64,000 nt of DNA from Luteibacter flocculans (GCF_023612255.1 NZ_CP063231.1:2090001-2154000), one strand, 5' to 3'; shown: positions 51,594 through 61,536, counted from the stretch's first letter. A program made the numbers and translations. The notes: generated by a model not told the origin, from the letters alone.

Positions 51594-54464
51594 ATGGATG
51601 CATCCGCATCGCCTAACGCCTTTGCTCCCCTCATTGCTTATCTGACGGATGACGTACGACGACGTCTCGCCAGTGACATCGCCGCCCAGGCCGGGCTCGA
51701 CGCCGCCGAAAGAGAGCTGGTCGCAGCGACCGCAGAGCGCGCCCTACGCGACAACGCAGAACGCAAGCTCAACCGCGTGCTTCTGCTCGAACTGCACGCA
51801 GCGAAGCTGTCCGGCGAACTGCCTGAAGGCTCTGACGCATCGCGTTTCGCCGCCTTTATCGCCCGCTCGATGACGACCGAGTTCATCGCAGCCATCGATC
51901 GACGTTACCCCGTGCTGAGGCCTCGCCTCGCTCGCGCCCTCGATCAGCAACGCCGGGCCATCGTCGCCATGGTGTCCCGACTGGAGGCCGACCGCGATGC
52001 CTTGTCTGCCTTCCTCGGTGCCGATCTGGGCGCGCTGCGCGCATTGCACCTCGGCGAAGGCGACGTTCACGAGGGCGGGCAATCCGTAGCGCGCCTCACA
52101 TTCGTCGGCGGCACGGTCATGTACAAGCCGAGGTCGCTGCATGTCGATGCGGCGCTGGATCGCTTTCTCGCCACGGTGCTTCGCGACGCTCCATCGCGCA
52201 TACGCGTTCCCGCGGTGCTCGACCGAGGCGATTACGGGTGGAGCCGGCACGTCGACCACGTGTACTGCGTCGACGATGCCGAGCTTGCTGTGTTCTATCG
52301 GAACATCGGCCATTGGCTCGCGGTCATGCGACTCCTGGGCGGTACCGACATCCACTACGAGAACCTGATCGCCTCGTCCACGGTGCCCTATGTGGTCGAT
52401 GTCGAAAGCCTGTTCGTCACCGAGATCCCCCTGCCGCCCTCGCAAAAGGGCGAAGCCGTCGATCTTGCGCAGGCGCTCATCCGCTCGTCGGTCCTGCGGA
52501 CGGGTCTTGTCCCCTTTCGCGCACCCGTTCTCGGGCTGGACGGCGTGGACATATCCGCCATCGGTGCGCTGCAGGGGGAGCAGCCGAAGATCCGCGTGCC
52601 TGAGATCGTCGATCCCGGAACGACCGACGCCCGCGTCGGCCTGGTCAGCGTCGATATCGATACCGGCAAGAACCATCCCTGCCTCAACCCTGACATCTCG
52701 CGCTTCTGGGAGGACATCGTCGTCGGCTTCCGCACGATGACCGAGACCTTGAACGAGCGGCACCGCAAGGGGGAGCTCGCGCCGCTGCTCGATGCCTTCG
52801 TCGGGTGCCGGATCCGACGCATCCGGCGGCCGACGCAGGCGTACGTCGAGGTCATGCGCATGCTCTGGCACCCCGCATCGCTGCATGACGAAGCCGCCGC
52901 TGTCGAGCGTGCTCGCGACCTGCTCGCGAAGAACGCCGCCGTATCTCCGGTGGCCCCGTCCGAGCCGGCGCTCATCGCCAGCGAGATCGACGACATGCTT
53001 TACGGGGATGTGCCCGTCTTCGCCAACGTGCTCGACGCGTCGCAGCGTGACGAGGTGTTTCGAGCCTGGCTGGACATGCGCGTCGAACTGGAGGAGCTGA
53101 CCATCCGCGGCGCCCTCGTGACCGCTCACCTCAACGTTCGACTCAACGACGACAAGCGATCTCCCTACGACCTATCTGCGCACCATCCGCATGCGAACGA
53201 TCTGGATCGACGGCGGCGATCCATGGCTCGGCAGACGCTCGAACAGCTGTTGCGTCTCTCCGTGCGTGGCGACGATCGCACCATGACCTGGATCAGCCCG
53301 GTGCTGGGCCGCGGCGGTTGGCAGATGCGTACACTCCAATCCAATCTCTACGTCGGCCTTGGCGGCATCGTGCTGGCATTGGCGACCTATGCTGAAGAGA
53401 TGCGCCAAGGACGCCTCGATGAGGTGGCGGGCATCGGCGATGCGCTGGAGGGGGTGCTTCGGATTCTGCGCGCGGCGGAAGACGTCGATGAACCCGAGGC
53501 GATCGGCGGCTTCATTGGGCTCGGTTCGCAGGTGCAGACGTGGCTCGTGCTCGATGGGCTGATGCCTGGGCGTGGCTACGTGTCCCGTGCTGTGGCACAG
53601 GCCGCACGTATGGAACAGTGGAACATCGAGAACGAGCGCGTGCTCGACGTTCTCGAAGGCGTCGGCGGTGCGATCGTTCCCCTGCTCAATCTGGCCGAGG
53701 CTACCGGCGATTCACGTTGGCTGTCACTCGCCGAGCGTGCCGGCAGGCACCTCGAAGCCACGGCCATCGTCGACGAACGCGGCGCGTGCTGGCCCGCGTC
53801 GATCTTCGACGAGCCCATCGGTGGCTTTGCGCATGGCGCCACCGGTACAGGCTGGGCGTTGACGCGTCTTGCGCTCAGTAACGCCGGGACGGCCACCGAT
53901 CGACAGCGTTGGCTCGCGCTCGCCGAGCGGGCGTTCGACTTCGAGGAATCGCTGTACGACACGGAGGCGGGCAATTGGATCGACGTTCGCAAGCCGGATA
54001 GCCGGGACTTCGCGAACACCTGGTGTCATGGCAGCGTCGGCATTGGCCTGGCGGCCTGCGATCTCTACGAACGTACGGGACACCCGCGTCACCTGGACAC
54101 GCTACGCCGCGCGGTGCGCGTCGCGGCCGAGGGTGGCTGGGGCCACAGTCACACGCTTTGCCATGGCGATCTCAGCAACTGGGAGCTGTTGAACCGCGCG
54201 TCGCGCATCGCCGCGTCCCAGGTGCCCGATAGCGGCATGCCGCCAGCGGCGATCGTGTTGTCGAGCATTGAGGAGCACGGCATCGTCGGCGGCCTGGCAC
54301 GCGATGCGTTCAACCCGGGGCTGATGAGCGGCGTGTCGGGGTCGATCCTGCAACTGGCGCGCATGCACCCCGCGTGCCCGGTGCCGTCGGCACTGCTGAT
54401 GGAGTATCGCGTGGCGAAAGCGCCACGCGATGCGGCGCAGCAACCTGCGGTGGCCGCGATCTAG
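51594..54464 (+). CDS. lanM: class II lanthipeptide synthetase LanM
   Basis: 956 aa from ATG 51594 (AGGGA upstream; ATG 51579 is an alternative). The N-terminal dehydratase domain has TVMYKPRSLHVD near residue 180, GGTDIHYENLIA near 250 and VVDVESLF near 270, the kinase-like catalytic motifs. The C-terminal LanC-like cyclase has zinc ligands Cys811 in TWCHGSVGIG and Cys856-His857 in LCHGDLSNW. It dehydrates Ser/Thr with ATP and closes thioether rings in the LanA peptide. Both halves appear complete. Confidence 0.94.
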   Translation: MDASASPNAFAPLIAYLTDDVRRRLASDIAAQAGLDAAERELVAATAERALRDNAERKLNRVLLLELHAAKLSGELPEGSDASRFAAFIARSMTTEFIAAIDRRYPVLRPRLARALDQQRRAIVAMVSRLEADRDALSAFLGADLGALRALHLGEGDVHEGGQSVARLTFVGGTVMYKPRSLHVDAALDRFLATVLRDAPSRIRVPAVLDRGDYGWSRHVDHVYCVDDAELAVFYRNIGHWLAVMRLLGGTDIHYENLIASSTVPYVVDVESLFVTEIPLPPSQKGEAVDLAQALIRSSVLRTGLVPFRAPVLGLDGVDISAIGALQGEQPKIRVPEIVDPGTTDARVGLVSVDIDTGKNHPCLNPDISRFWEDIVVGFRTMTETLNERHRKGELAPLLDAFVGCRIRRIRRPTQAYVEVMRMLWHPASLHDEAAAVERARDLLAKNAAVSPVAPSEPALIASEIDDMLYGDVPVFANVLDASQRDEVFRAWLDMRVELEELTIRGALVTAHLNVRLNDDKRSPYDLSAHHPHANDLDRRRRSMARQTLEQLLRLSVRGDDRTMTWISPVLGRGGWQMRTLQSNLYVGLGGIVLALATYAEEMRQGRLDEVAGIGDALEGVLRILRAAEDVDEPEAIGGFIGLGSQVQTWLVLDGLMPGRGYVSRAVAQAARMEQWNIENERVLDVLEGVGGAIVPLLNLAEATGDSRWLSLAERAGRHLEATAIVDERGACWPASIFDEPIGGFAHGATGTGWALTRLALSNAGTATDRQRWLALAERAFDFEESLYDTEAGNWIDVRKPDSRDFANTWCHGSVGIGLAACDLYERTGHPRHLDTLRRAVRVAAEGGWGHSHTLCHGDLSNWELLNRASRIAASQVPDSGMPPAAIVLSSIEEHGIVGGLARDAFNPGLMSGVSGSILQLARMHPACPVPSALLMEYRVAKAPRDAAQQPAVAAI

Positions 54465-54561
54465 TGTGACGGTCCACGCCGTTGGCATGCCGAAAGTCAT
54501 GCCAACGCTTCCGCCGTGGCGCGCATCCCATCGGCTCGTAGACCATCCGATGGGGTTCACC

Positions 54562-55386
54562 ATGTGTCGTTGGGTATCCGCTGCCTTCCTGGCTGTCGTC
54601 TCTCTGTGCGCGGGCGCCCAGGAGGCTCCGCAGATGATGTTCCTGGGCTCCGGCCACCTGGCCAATCACAATCGCGACGTCGCCAACACACATGTGGAAG
54701 ACGTGCGTACTCCCGCGCGGCAGGCCGAGATCGAGACGATGGTCGCGCGGCTGGCGGCCTGGAAACCCACACACGTCGCGATCGAATATCCCTATGCGAA
54801 GCAAGCGGAACTGGACAAGCGCTATGCCGATTACCGGGCGGGCCGCTATACCTTGACGGCAGACGAGACCGACCAGATCGGTCTGCGCCTAGCGAAACAG
54901 CTGGGTCTGCCACGTGTCGATGCCGTGGACTGGAATGACAACGCTCCCGGCAAGGACGCCGACTACGATTGGATGGCGTGGGCCAAGGCGCATGGCAAGG
55001 CCGATCTGCTGGAGGCTAGGGTCGCCCCATGGAAAGCTCAGGCGGCGAAGGAAACCGAGTACCTGAAAAGCCACAGCGTGACGGAGTGGTATCTCATGTG
55101 GAACGATCCGAAGCGTATGGCCGAGGACCAGAAGGGGTACTTCGATCTGCCGCTGTTCGGCGACGACAGCAACAACCCCGGCGCCGCATGGGTCGGTCAA
55201 TGGTATGCACGCAACCTGCGCATCTTCACACACATCCGCGCGCTCGCCACCAAGCCCGACGATCGCGTGCTGGTCATCTATGGTGCAGGCCACGGCCCCC
55301 ACTTGCGCAAGGACGCCGTGGAGTCCAACGTATTCCGACTGGTCGAGCCGCAACCATGGCTCACGGGGCAAGCCTCGGCGCGATAG
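54562..55386 (+). CDS. DUF5694-like exported protein
   Basis: 274 aa from ATG 54562. Signal peptide (VSAAFLAVVSLCAGAQ), then MMFLGSGHLANHNRDVANTH, WKPTHVAIEYPY and VLVIYGAGHGPHLRKDAVES. The pattern is that of DUF5694/TraB-like proteins with His/Glu positions that may bind metal. Its relation to the lanthipeptide cluster, if any, is unknown. Confidence 0.78.
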   Translation: MCRWVSAAFLAVVSLCAGAQEAPQMMFLGSGHLANHNRDVANTHVEDVRTPARQAEIETMVARLAAWKPTHVAIEYPYAKQAELDKRYADYRAGRYTLTADETDQIGLRLAKQLGLPRVDAVDWNDNAPGKDADYDWMAWAKAHGKADLLEARVAPWKAQAAKETEYLKSHSVTEWYLMWNDPKRMAEDQKGYFDLPLFGDDSNNPGAAWVGQWYARNLRIFTHIRALATKPDDRVLVIYGAGHGPHLRKDAVESNVFRLVEPQPWLTGQASAR

Positions 55387-55405
55387 CCTGCACGGGAATA
55401 TCTGG

Positions 55406-56164
55406 ATGAGCGGTATCGTCGATCTCCACGTCTCCCAATACCGCCCTGGCGGCCACATGGCGGGACATCGCCACGACGAGGCCTGGTTCTGTCTCGTCGT
55501 GGAAGGCGGTTACGAAGAAACCATTCTTGGCATGCGCAACGTCCATGAGCCGGGCGATCTTCTGTTCTGCCCCGCTCATGCAAAACACGAGCAGCGCTTC
55601 GGCCACCGCGGCGCGCGCAAGGTCATCTTCCATCCCGACGATACGCTGGCCGGCCTGCTGGCCGAGCACCACGCGCGACTGGACGGGCGCCCATTGATAC
55701 GTCGGTCGGCCACGCTGCATGCGCTGGGATGGCGCATTGTTCAGGCCATGGCGGTCGAGGACGCATGCGCGCCGCTATGTGCCGAAGGCCTGGCCCTGGA
55801 CGTCCTGGCGGAAACCGGTCGCGGCATGGCAGAGCTGAGCATGATGGAGCCAGCTTGGCTGCGCAGGGTCCGCCAGTGCCTGCATGACGATCGAGCCCGC
55901 GACTGGTCGCTGGCCGATCTGGCGGCCGTGGCAGAACGCCACCCCGTCCATCTCGCCCGGAGCTTCCGGCTCTTTCACCACTGCACGCCCGGCGACTACC
56001 TGCGCCGGCTGCGCGTGGAGCGCGCAGCGCATCTGCTGCGCGCCACTCGGCGGCCGTTGCTGGACATCGCCCTCGAATGCGGTTTCGCGGGTGCGGCGCA
56101 GTTTTCCCGCTCGTTCCGCGCAGTGCACGCCATGACGCCGTCGGCGTGGCGCAGGTCGCGCTAA
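55406..56164 (+). CDS. AraC-family transcriptional regulator
   Basis: 252 aa from ATG 55406. N-terminal cupin part (GHMAGHRHDEAWFCLVVEG, GDLLFCPAHAKHEQRFG). C-terminal HTH domain: WSLADLAAVAERHPVHLARS and RPLLDIALECGFAGAAQFSR, then AMTPSAWRR. Target unknown; it could control the DUF5694 gene or the downstream peptidase. Confidence 0.88.
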   Translation: MSGIVDLHVSQYRPGGHMAGHRHDEAWFCLVVEGGYEETILGMRNVHEPGDLLFCPAHAKHEQRFGHRGARKVIFHPDDTLAGLLAEHHARLDGRPLIRRSATLHALGWRIVQAMAVEDACAPLCAEGLALDVLAETGRGMAELSMMEPAWLRRVRQCLHDDRARDWSLADLAAVAERHPVHLARSFRLFHHCTPGDYLRRLRVERAAHLLRATRRPLLDIALECGFAGAAQFSRSFRAVHAMTPSAWRRSR

Positions 56165-56207
56165 TCCGGGTAAAGCGTTGCCTTCACGCGCCTGCTAGCG
56201 TGGGCCA

Positions 56208-58064
56208 ATGAAGACCTTCATCCCATTCGTTCTGCTGGCGGTGCTCGTTGCCCCCGTTCACGCCGAAGACCGGCGCATCGATCCCCGCCTGTGGTTTGCG
56301 AGCCCCGCCGCCGAGGAGACGGATCGCACGACGTTGTTGACGGACGTCGCGGCGCTACCCGTCCTCGACGACCCCACTCCCGGTGCCCTGCTCGATTATT
56401 TGCACCGGGCCGAACGCCTGCTGGAGCGCACCCAACGCCACGCGGCATGGCTGCACCTGCGCACGGCCCAGGACATCGACGACCATGCCGCTGCCGAGTC
56501 CCGACGTGCGGTGGGCGATGCGGGGGATACTGTCGTGGAACGCACCCGCCAGACCTTGCGCAAGATCGGTGGCGATGGGTTTGCGAAGGACGTGGCTGCC
56601 CTGCCCGCGCTCGCGCGCTACCACTGGCTGCTGGAACGCGCCGTGCGCGCGCTGCCGCACGAACTTCCCGATGCGCAACAATCCATCCTCGATACGCTGA
56701 CCGACCAGGACAGCCAGACGTTCTGGAACATCTACCAGAAGACGCGCCGCGCCACGGCCTATGGCCATGTCCATACATCGCACGGCGACCTCGATGTCGG
56801 GAAGGATGCCGACAAGCTTGCTTCCGATCCCGACCGCCGCGTGCGCGAACAGGCGTGGAAGCTGCGCCAGGATGCCTTGGCCGCGCAGGAGGAAACCTAT
56901 GCGTCGATCCTGGTGGGGATCGTCCGCCTCAACGACCGCGTCGCCAAGCTGCAGCACTTCAACGATGCGCCGGAGGCCGCGTACTTCGCGCGTCTTTTTA
57001 CCCGGGCCGACGTAGATGCCACGGCGAAGGCCGTGGAAGCCCATGCGCCCTTGCTACAAGCGTACCAACGCCTGCGCGCAGAGCATGTCGCACACGCGCT
57101 CGGCATCGAGCAAGCGCATAGCTGGGATCTCGCGATGCCGACGTCGGGGTTCGAGCCACCTGCTTTCGACGACGCACAGATGCGCCGCGTGATTCCCGAG
57201 TCACTGGCGCCGCTTGGTCGTGACTACGTAGCCCATTTTCGCGCCCTTCTCGACCCTGCGAACAAGCGCACCGACCTCGCCACCGTGCGGGGCACGCGCG
57301 AAGATGATGCTTTCTCCCTTGCAGCCCCTGGATCTCCCGGCGCGCTTTTTCTCGGCGTATGGAAGCCGACGGTCAAGGAAGCCAGCGTCGTGGCACACGA
57401 GGGCGGTCACGCGATCCACAGCCAGTTGATGGACGAGCGCGGGGTATCACCCTTCCTCAACCACGGCCCGAGCTGGATGCATGAAGCCATCGCCATCCTC
57501 AACGAGATGCTGTTCTACGAGTACCTCTATCGGCATACCGACGATCCCGCGGCGAAGGCGTATTACCTGCAGGCGCAACTGGACGAGATGACCTTCGAGA
57601 TCTTCACCTCAGCCGAAGAGGCGCAATGGGAGGAAGGCATCTATGACGGCGTCGTTGCCGGCAAGATCCGCGGCGCCGGGGACATGGATGCGTTGACGCT
57701 GGACATCACCCGGCGGTTCGAGATCTGGCCTTCCATCGACCCGTCACTGGCGCACGCGTGGATCGGCAAGCGCCTGATGTTCGAGGATCCGCTGTATCTC
57801 GCCAATTATCTTTACGCGGGCTTGTGGGCAACGCGCATGTTCGACATGGCCCGAAAAGATCCGGCCGACTTTCAGAAGCGATACGCCGCGCTGATGGCCG
57901 AAGGATTCGACGCCGCACCTGACCAGCTTCTCGCCCGGTTCTTCGGCAAGCCTCTGACGCCTCCCGATCTGGTGGACGCGGACATGGTCGTTATCCAGGA
58001 GAAGGTGGATGCACTGGCACAGCTATATCGAAGGTTGCCTGGCCCGCCCTCCTCCCAACGTTGA
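56208..58064 (+). CDS. M3-family (oligoendopeptidase F-like) metallopeptidase
   Basis: 618 aa with a signal peptide (IPFVLLAVLVAPVHA). The zinc site VVAHEGGHAIHSQ carries HExxH, followed by MHEAIAILNEMLFYEYL with the third ligand Glu. It degrades oligopeptides in the periplasm. Its location 1.7 kb after lanM makes it a possible but unproven leader-processing enzyme. Confidence 0.88.
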   Translation: MKTFIPFVLLAVLVAPVHAEDRRIDPRLWFASPAAEETDRTTLLTDVAALPVLDDPTPGALLDYLHRAERLLERTQRHAAWLHLRTAQDIDDHAAAESRRAVGDAGDTVVERTRQTLRKIGGDGFAKDVAALPALARYHWLLERAVRALPHELPDAQQSILDTLTDQDSQTFWNIYQKTRRATAYGHVHTSHGDLDVGKDADKLASDPDRRVREQAWKLRQDALAAQEETYASILVGIVRLNDRVAKLQHFNDAPEAAYFARLFTRADVDATAKAVEAHAPLLQAYQRLRAEHVAHALGIEQAHSWDLAMPTSGFEPPAFDDAQMRRVIPESLAPLGRDYVAHFRALLDPANKRTDLATVRGTREDDAFSLAAPGSPGALFLGVWKPTVKEASVVAHEGGHAIHSQLMDERGVSPFLNHGPSWMHEAIAILNEMLFYEYLYRHTDDPAAKAYYLQAQLDEMTFEIFTSAEEAQWEEGIYDGVVAGKIRGAGDMDALTLDITRRFEIWPSIDPSLAHAWIGKRLMFEDPLYLANYLYAGLWATRMFDMARKDPADFQKRYAALMAEGFDAAPDQLLARFFGKPLTPPDLVDADMVVIQEKVDALAQLYRRLPGPPSSQR

Positions 58065-58178
58065 AGGTCGCGTTTCAACCTTTTTCCACACCCGCGCATC
58101 CTTCCCGCTAACGAATCCGCTCTCAGCCTTTACCGCCGAGTACGGCGTTTGCCACCCCATCGTCTACGGGAAAACACG

Positions 58179-59657
58179 ATGCCGTTTCGCAAGCTCATCC
58201 TCTTGCTGATTTGCAGCGCGTCCATGGCTGCCTCCATTGCCATGGCACAAACGACCGCCGAGCCTGAGCAGGCGCGAATGGACCGCGTATTCCAGCGGCT
58301 CGGCACCCAGTTCGTTGCTGACGGCCGCGCCGACGGCGTGTCGATCGCCGTGGTCAAGAATGGTCAGCCGCATTTCTACAACTTCGGTACAACCACGCGT
58401 GGCAAGGACAGCCCGCCGACCGAGAACTCGGTCTACGAGATCGGTTCAGTCAGCAAGGTCTTCAATGCGCTGATCCTTGCGCATGCCGTGATCGAAGGAA
58501 AGATCCACTTGCAGGACGACATTCGACGTTATCTGCCCGGCGACTACCCCAACCTGCAATGGGAAGGCACGCCGGTACGCATCGTCGATCTGGTCACGAC
58601 GACCTCGGCCTTGCCCGACAACCTGCCTAACCCGTTCCCCGATGGGGTCGATCCGGACAAGGCGCCCTTCCTCGCGACGGAGGCGATGAGCCGCATCACG
58701 CCGGAACAGGTCTATGCCGAACTCAAGACGGCCAGACTCAGTCGCAGGCCGGGCACGGAGACGCAGCACTCGAACCTCGCACCCGTGCTCATGGGCCGCA
58801 TTCTCGAGAAGGTCTATGACGAGCCGTACCAAAGCCTCGTGGCGCGCTATATCGAGAAGCCCTTCGGCATGCAGTCGGGATTTGGCAAGGGTAGGCAAGC
58901 GCTCGAGGTGGACGGCTATAACAAGCGGCACGTCGCGATGCCGCGGATGTACGAGGATGCCTTTCTGATGGCCGGCGGCCTGCGCTACAGCACGCGCGAT
59001 ATGGCGAAGTTCCTGACCGCAGAACTGGCAGCCACCGATCCCGCCATTCGCCTTACCCAGCAAACGGCGTGGGGCGATCCCGAAAAAACGTCCGCGATGG
59101 GCCTCAACTGGGTGCTCAGCCGAACTGTGGACAACAAGCCGCGCCTGCGCATGTCCGGCAGTACGTTTGGCTGTGCGAGCTACATCGAAATCTATCCGGC
59201 GCTCGGCTACGGGATCGTTCTCCTCGCCAACCGGCCCGGTGAAGCGCAGAACGAGCTGCAGAACCTCGCGAACCAGGCGCTGGAAGAGATTTGGGGAAAG
59301 CCTCCGGCGTTGGGCGCGCTCGAACGCGCCTTGCAGGACGATCGTTCCGGCGATGCTTCGCGCGTGATCGCGATGGTGAAGCGCAAGTATCCGGAGCTGC
59401 ATCTCACGGAAGACTTCGTGAACACTTGGGCCTACCGCCTATTGCGCGAAGGCAAAGGTACTCAGGCGATCGGACTGTTTCGCTACAACACGGAGCAGTG
59501 GTCGACCAGTTGGAACGCCTTCGACAGTCTGGCCGAAGGCTACGAGACGCTGGGCGACAAGCCCAACGCCATCGCCAACTACCGCAAGTCGCTCGCCCTC
59601 AATCCTTCCAACACTCACGGCGCCGACCATCTGAAGAAGCTGCAGACCGGGCAGTAG
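58179..59657 (+). CDS. serine hydrolase (beta-lactamase family) with TPR-like end
   Basis: 492 aa from ATG 58179. Signal peptide LILLLICSASMAASIAMA. S90-x-x-K93 is in EIGSVSKVF; the second motif is less clear (TQHSNLAPVL). The C-terminal 100 residues carry TPR-like helices (AFDSLAEGYETLGDKPNAIA, NYRKSLALNPSN). Probable D-aminopeptidase or esterase; substrate unknown. Confidence 0.82.
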   Translation: MPFRKLILLLICSASMAASIAMAQTTAEPEQARMDRVFQRLGTQFVADGRADGVSIAVVKNGQPHFYNFGTTTRGKDSPPTENSVYEIGSVSKVFNALILAHAVIEGKIHLQDDIRRYLPGDYPNLQWEGTPVRIVDLVTTTSALPDNLPNPFPDGVDPDKAPFLATEAMSRITPEQVYAELKTARLSRRPGTETQHSNLAPVLMGRILEKVYDEPYQSLVARYIEKPFGMQSGFGKGRQALEVDGYNKRHVAMPRMYEDAFLMAGGLRYSTRDMAKFLTAELAATDPAIRLTQQTAWGDPEKTSAMGLNWVLSRTVDNKPRLRMSGSTFGCASYIEIYPALGYGIVLLANRPGEAQNELQNLANQALEEIWGKPPALGALERALQDDRSGDASRVIAMVKRKYPELHLTEDFVNTWAYRLLREGKGTQAIGLFRYNTEQWSTSWNAFDSLAEGYETLGDKPNAIANYRKSLALNPSNTHGADHLKKLQTGQ

Positions 59658-59670
59658 GCGAGTTCGTTAA

Positions 59671-59837
59671 TCGCCAGCAGGCTGGCTCCCACCGGTCATT
59701 TGCAGGCTCCCGCTGTCTCCTTTCGCCAGCAGGCTGGCTCCCACCGGTCATTAGCAGGCTCCCGCTGTCTCCTATCGCCAGCAGGCTGGCTCCCACCGGC
59801 AACCTCGACAACTCGGTGGGAGCCAGCCTGCTGGCGA
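59671..59837. repeat. REP-like array with inverted copy
   Basis: A 23-bp element (TCGCCAGCAGGCTGGCTCCC plus ACC) occurs at 59671, 59723 and 59775, an exact 52-bp period. An inverted copy is at 59815-59837. It resembles Pseudomonas REP sequences (TGGGAGCCAGCCTGCTGGCG) arranged as a BIME. The inverted pair could fold into a long hairpin after the serine hydrolase gene. No REP-associated tyrosine transposase is in the window. Confidence 0.82.
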
Positions 59838-59940
59838 TCGAAGGTAACTCGAAGAACAGCGTCGCGGCCTCGCCGTGACTGACTTTTCAACGGGAGGTCA
59901 GCCAACATGCAACGAGCCATCAAGACAGCGACCGATCCCT

Positions 59941-61536
59941 TCAGGCTGAGGCTCGGACCACGCCGGATTCACGAGATAGCTCACGCCGCGCATGCTCACC
60001 ACACATCTGCTCGACCAGCGCCCGATGATCCGGTAGATCATCGAGGGCGCGAATGGCCGCTTGCTGGATCATGGCGAACTCGTGACGTGCAGCGGCCACA
60101 TGCGGATACGCACTGCGCATGGGCTCGAGATCGGTCTTGAACTCCATGCCGTAGAGGATGTACTGCCAGCTGCATGGCATGAACATCTCCAGGTCGGTCA
60201 CGAAGTCCAGTCGATGCGGCGGCCGGTGTTTCCACCGGGCCAGCTTTTCCTGCAGTGTGGTTGGAATCGTGGCGGGGTCGGCATTGTCGATCCAGAACGC
60301 CGAGTCGCGTCGCTGGCTCAGGCAATAGTGCATCTTGATGAAATCGATGATGCGGTCGTAGCGCGCAACCATCATGTCGTTGAAGTGGCGCGAGGCGCTT
60401 TCCATGCCATCCGTGTCGCTGGGCAGCAGATGGGAAAGCAGGTACGTCGCCAGTTCGATCAGCGCGATGCCGGTGGATTCCAGCGGTTCGACAAAGCCGC
60501 CCGCCAGCCCCACCGCCACGCAGTTCTTGCGCCAATGCTCGGGCCGATATCCCGTCTCGAACCGGATATGCATGGCCTTGAGGTTTTCGCCGGCCTGGCC
60601 GAGGTAACGTCGGAAAACGTCTTCGGCACGGTCGTCGCTGGTGTGGCGCGACGAATACACGTAACCCACACCGCGCCGCTTCTGCAGGCCAATGTCCCAG
60701 ATCCACCCGGCCTCCTGGGCCGTGGAGATGGTGTATGAGGGAATCGGTGTATCCGGTGTGTCGTACGGCACCTGCATGGCGACGGCGCGGTCGGCGAACA
60801 GCACGTCCGCCCGGCTGCGAAACGGCGATTGCATCACGTTGCCGATCAGCATGCCGCGCAGGCCAGTGCAATCCACGTAGAGGTCTGCAGTGAGGTCGCC
60901 CTCCTCCTTCGTCACCACGCGTGCGATGGCGCCCGTCTCATCCAGCTCCGTGCGCTCCACCGTCGCCACGTGCCGGACAACGCCGAGCGACTGTTGGCCG
61001 TGCTCCGCGAGCACGCGCGCAAAGCACGCCGCATCGAAGTGGAACGCGTGGTTCATCGGGCCTTGATAATCGCTGTCACGCGCACGTTTGGGTGCGCGCG
61101 AGTGGTCGACCAGCGTGCTCTGCATCGACACGGCATCGGCAAACGGCATGCCCTCCGGTGCTGCACCCAGTAGCCAGTACGGCAGCAAATCAGGGCCGCC
61201 CGGGCGTTGGCTGGGTGCATTGAACGGATGAAAAAAATGGTCAGCACCGGGCGTGCCCGGTGGGCGCACCCAATGGCGATAGTGAATGCCTTGCTTGTAC
61301 GTCGCAGTAGCGCCCACCAGGAAACGACGCTCGTCGAGTCCGATGGCCGCCAGCGTGCCGCGAATGGAAGGAAACGTCGCCTCGCCGACGCCGAGCAGGC
61401 CGATGTCGGGCGACTCCACCAGATGCACCTGCACGCTACGCGGATCAAGGGCGTTCACTGCTTTGGCGAGGTAACACGCCGTCAGCCACCCGGCGGTGCC
61501 GCCGCCCACGATCAACACGTTCTTGAGGCGCGCCAT
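59941..61536 (-). CDS. tryptophan halogenase-family flavoprotein
   Basis: 531 aa. FAD-binding GGGTAGW at residues 11-17, IGLLGVGEATFPSIRG and FVEPLESTGIALIE with the conserved Glu. The Lys in TYKQGIHYRHW matches the catalytic Lys. The signature WxWxIP reads WIWDIGLQ, so the Pro is missing. The family halogenates indoles or other electron-rich substrates with FADH2. Next to a TonB-dependent receptor, a common pairing in Xanthomonadales and Caulobacterales. Confidence 0.88.
   Translation of the reverse strand: MARLKNVLIVGGGTAGWLTACYLAKAVNALDPRSVQVHLVESPDIGLLGVGEATFPSIRGTLAAIGLDERRFLVGATATYKQGIHYRHWVRPPGTPGADHFFHPFNAPSQRPGGPDLLPYWLLGAAPEGMPFADAVSMQSTLVDHSRAPKRARDSDYQGPMNHAFHFDAACFARVLAEHGQQSLGVVRHVATVERTELDETGAIARVVTKEEGDLTADLYVDCTGLRGMLIGNVMQSPFRSRADVLFADRAVAMQVPYDTPDTPIPSYTISTAQEAGWIWDIGLQKRRGVGYVYSSRHTSDDRAEDVFRRYLGQAGENLKAMHIRFETGYRPEHWRKNCVAVGLAGGFVEPLESTGIALIELATYLLSHLLPSDTDGMESASRHFNDMMVARYDRIIDFIKMHYCLSQRRDSAFWIDNADPATIPTTLQEKLARWKHRPPHRLDFVTDLEMFMPCSWQYILYGMEFKTDLEPMRSAYPHVAAARHEFAMIQQAAIRALDDLPDHRALVEQMCGEHARRELSRESGVVRASA

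Noticed and set aside
59671-59837. Regular 52-bp repeats as a small CRISPR
   Set aside because: The sequence between the repeats is itself nearly identical, and there is an inverted copy; this is a REP/BIME element.
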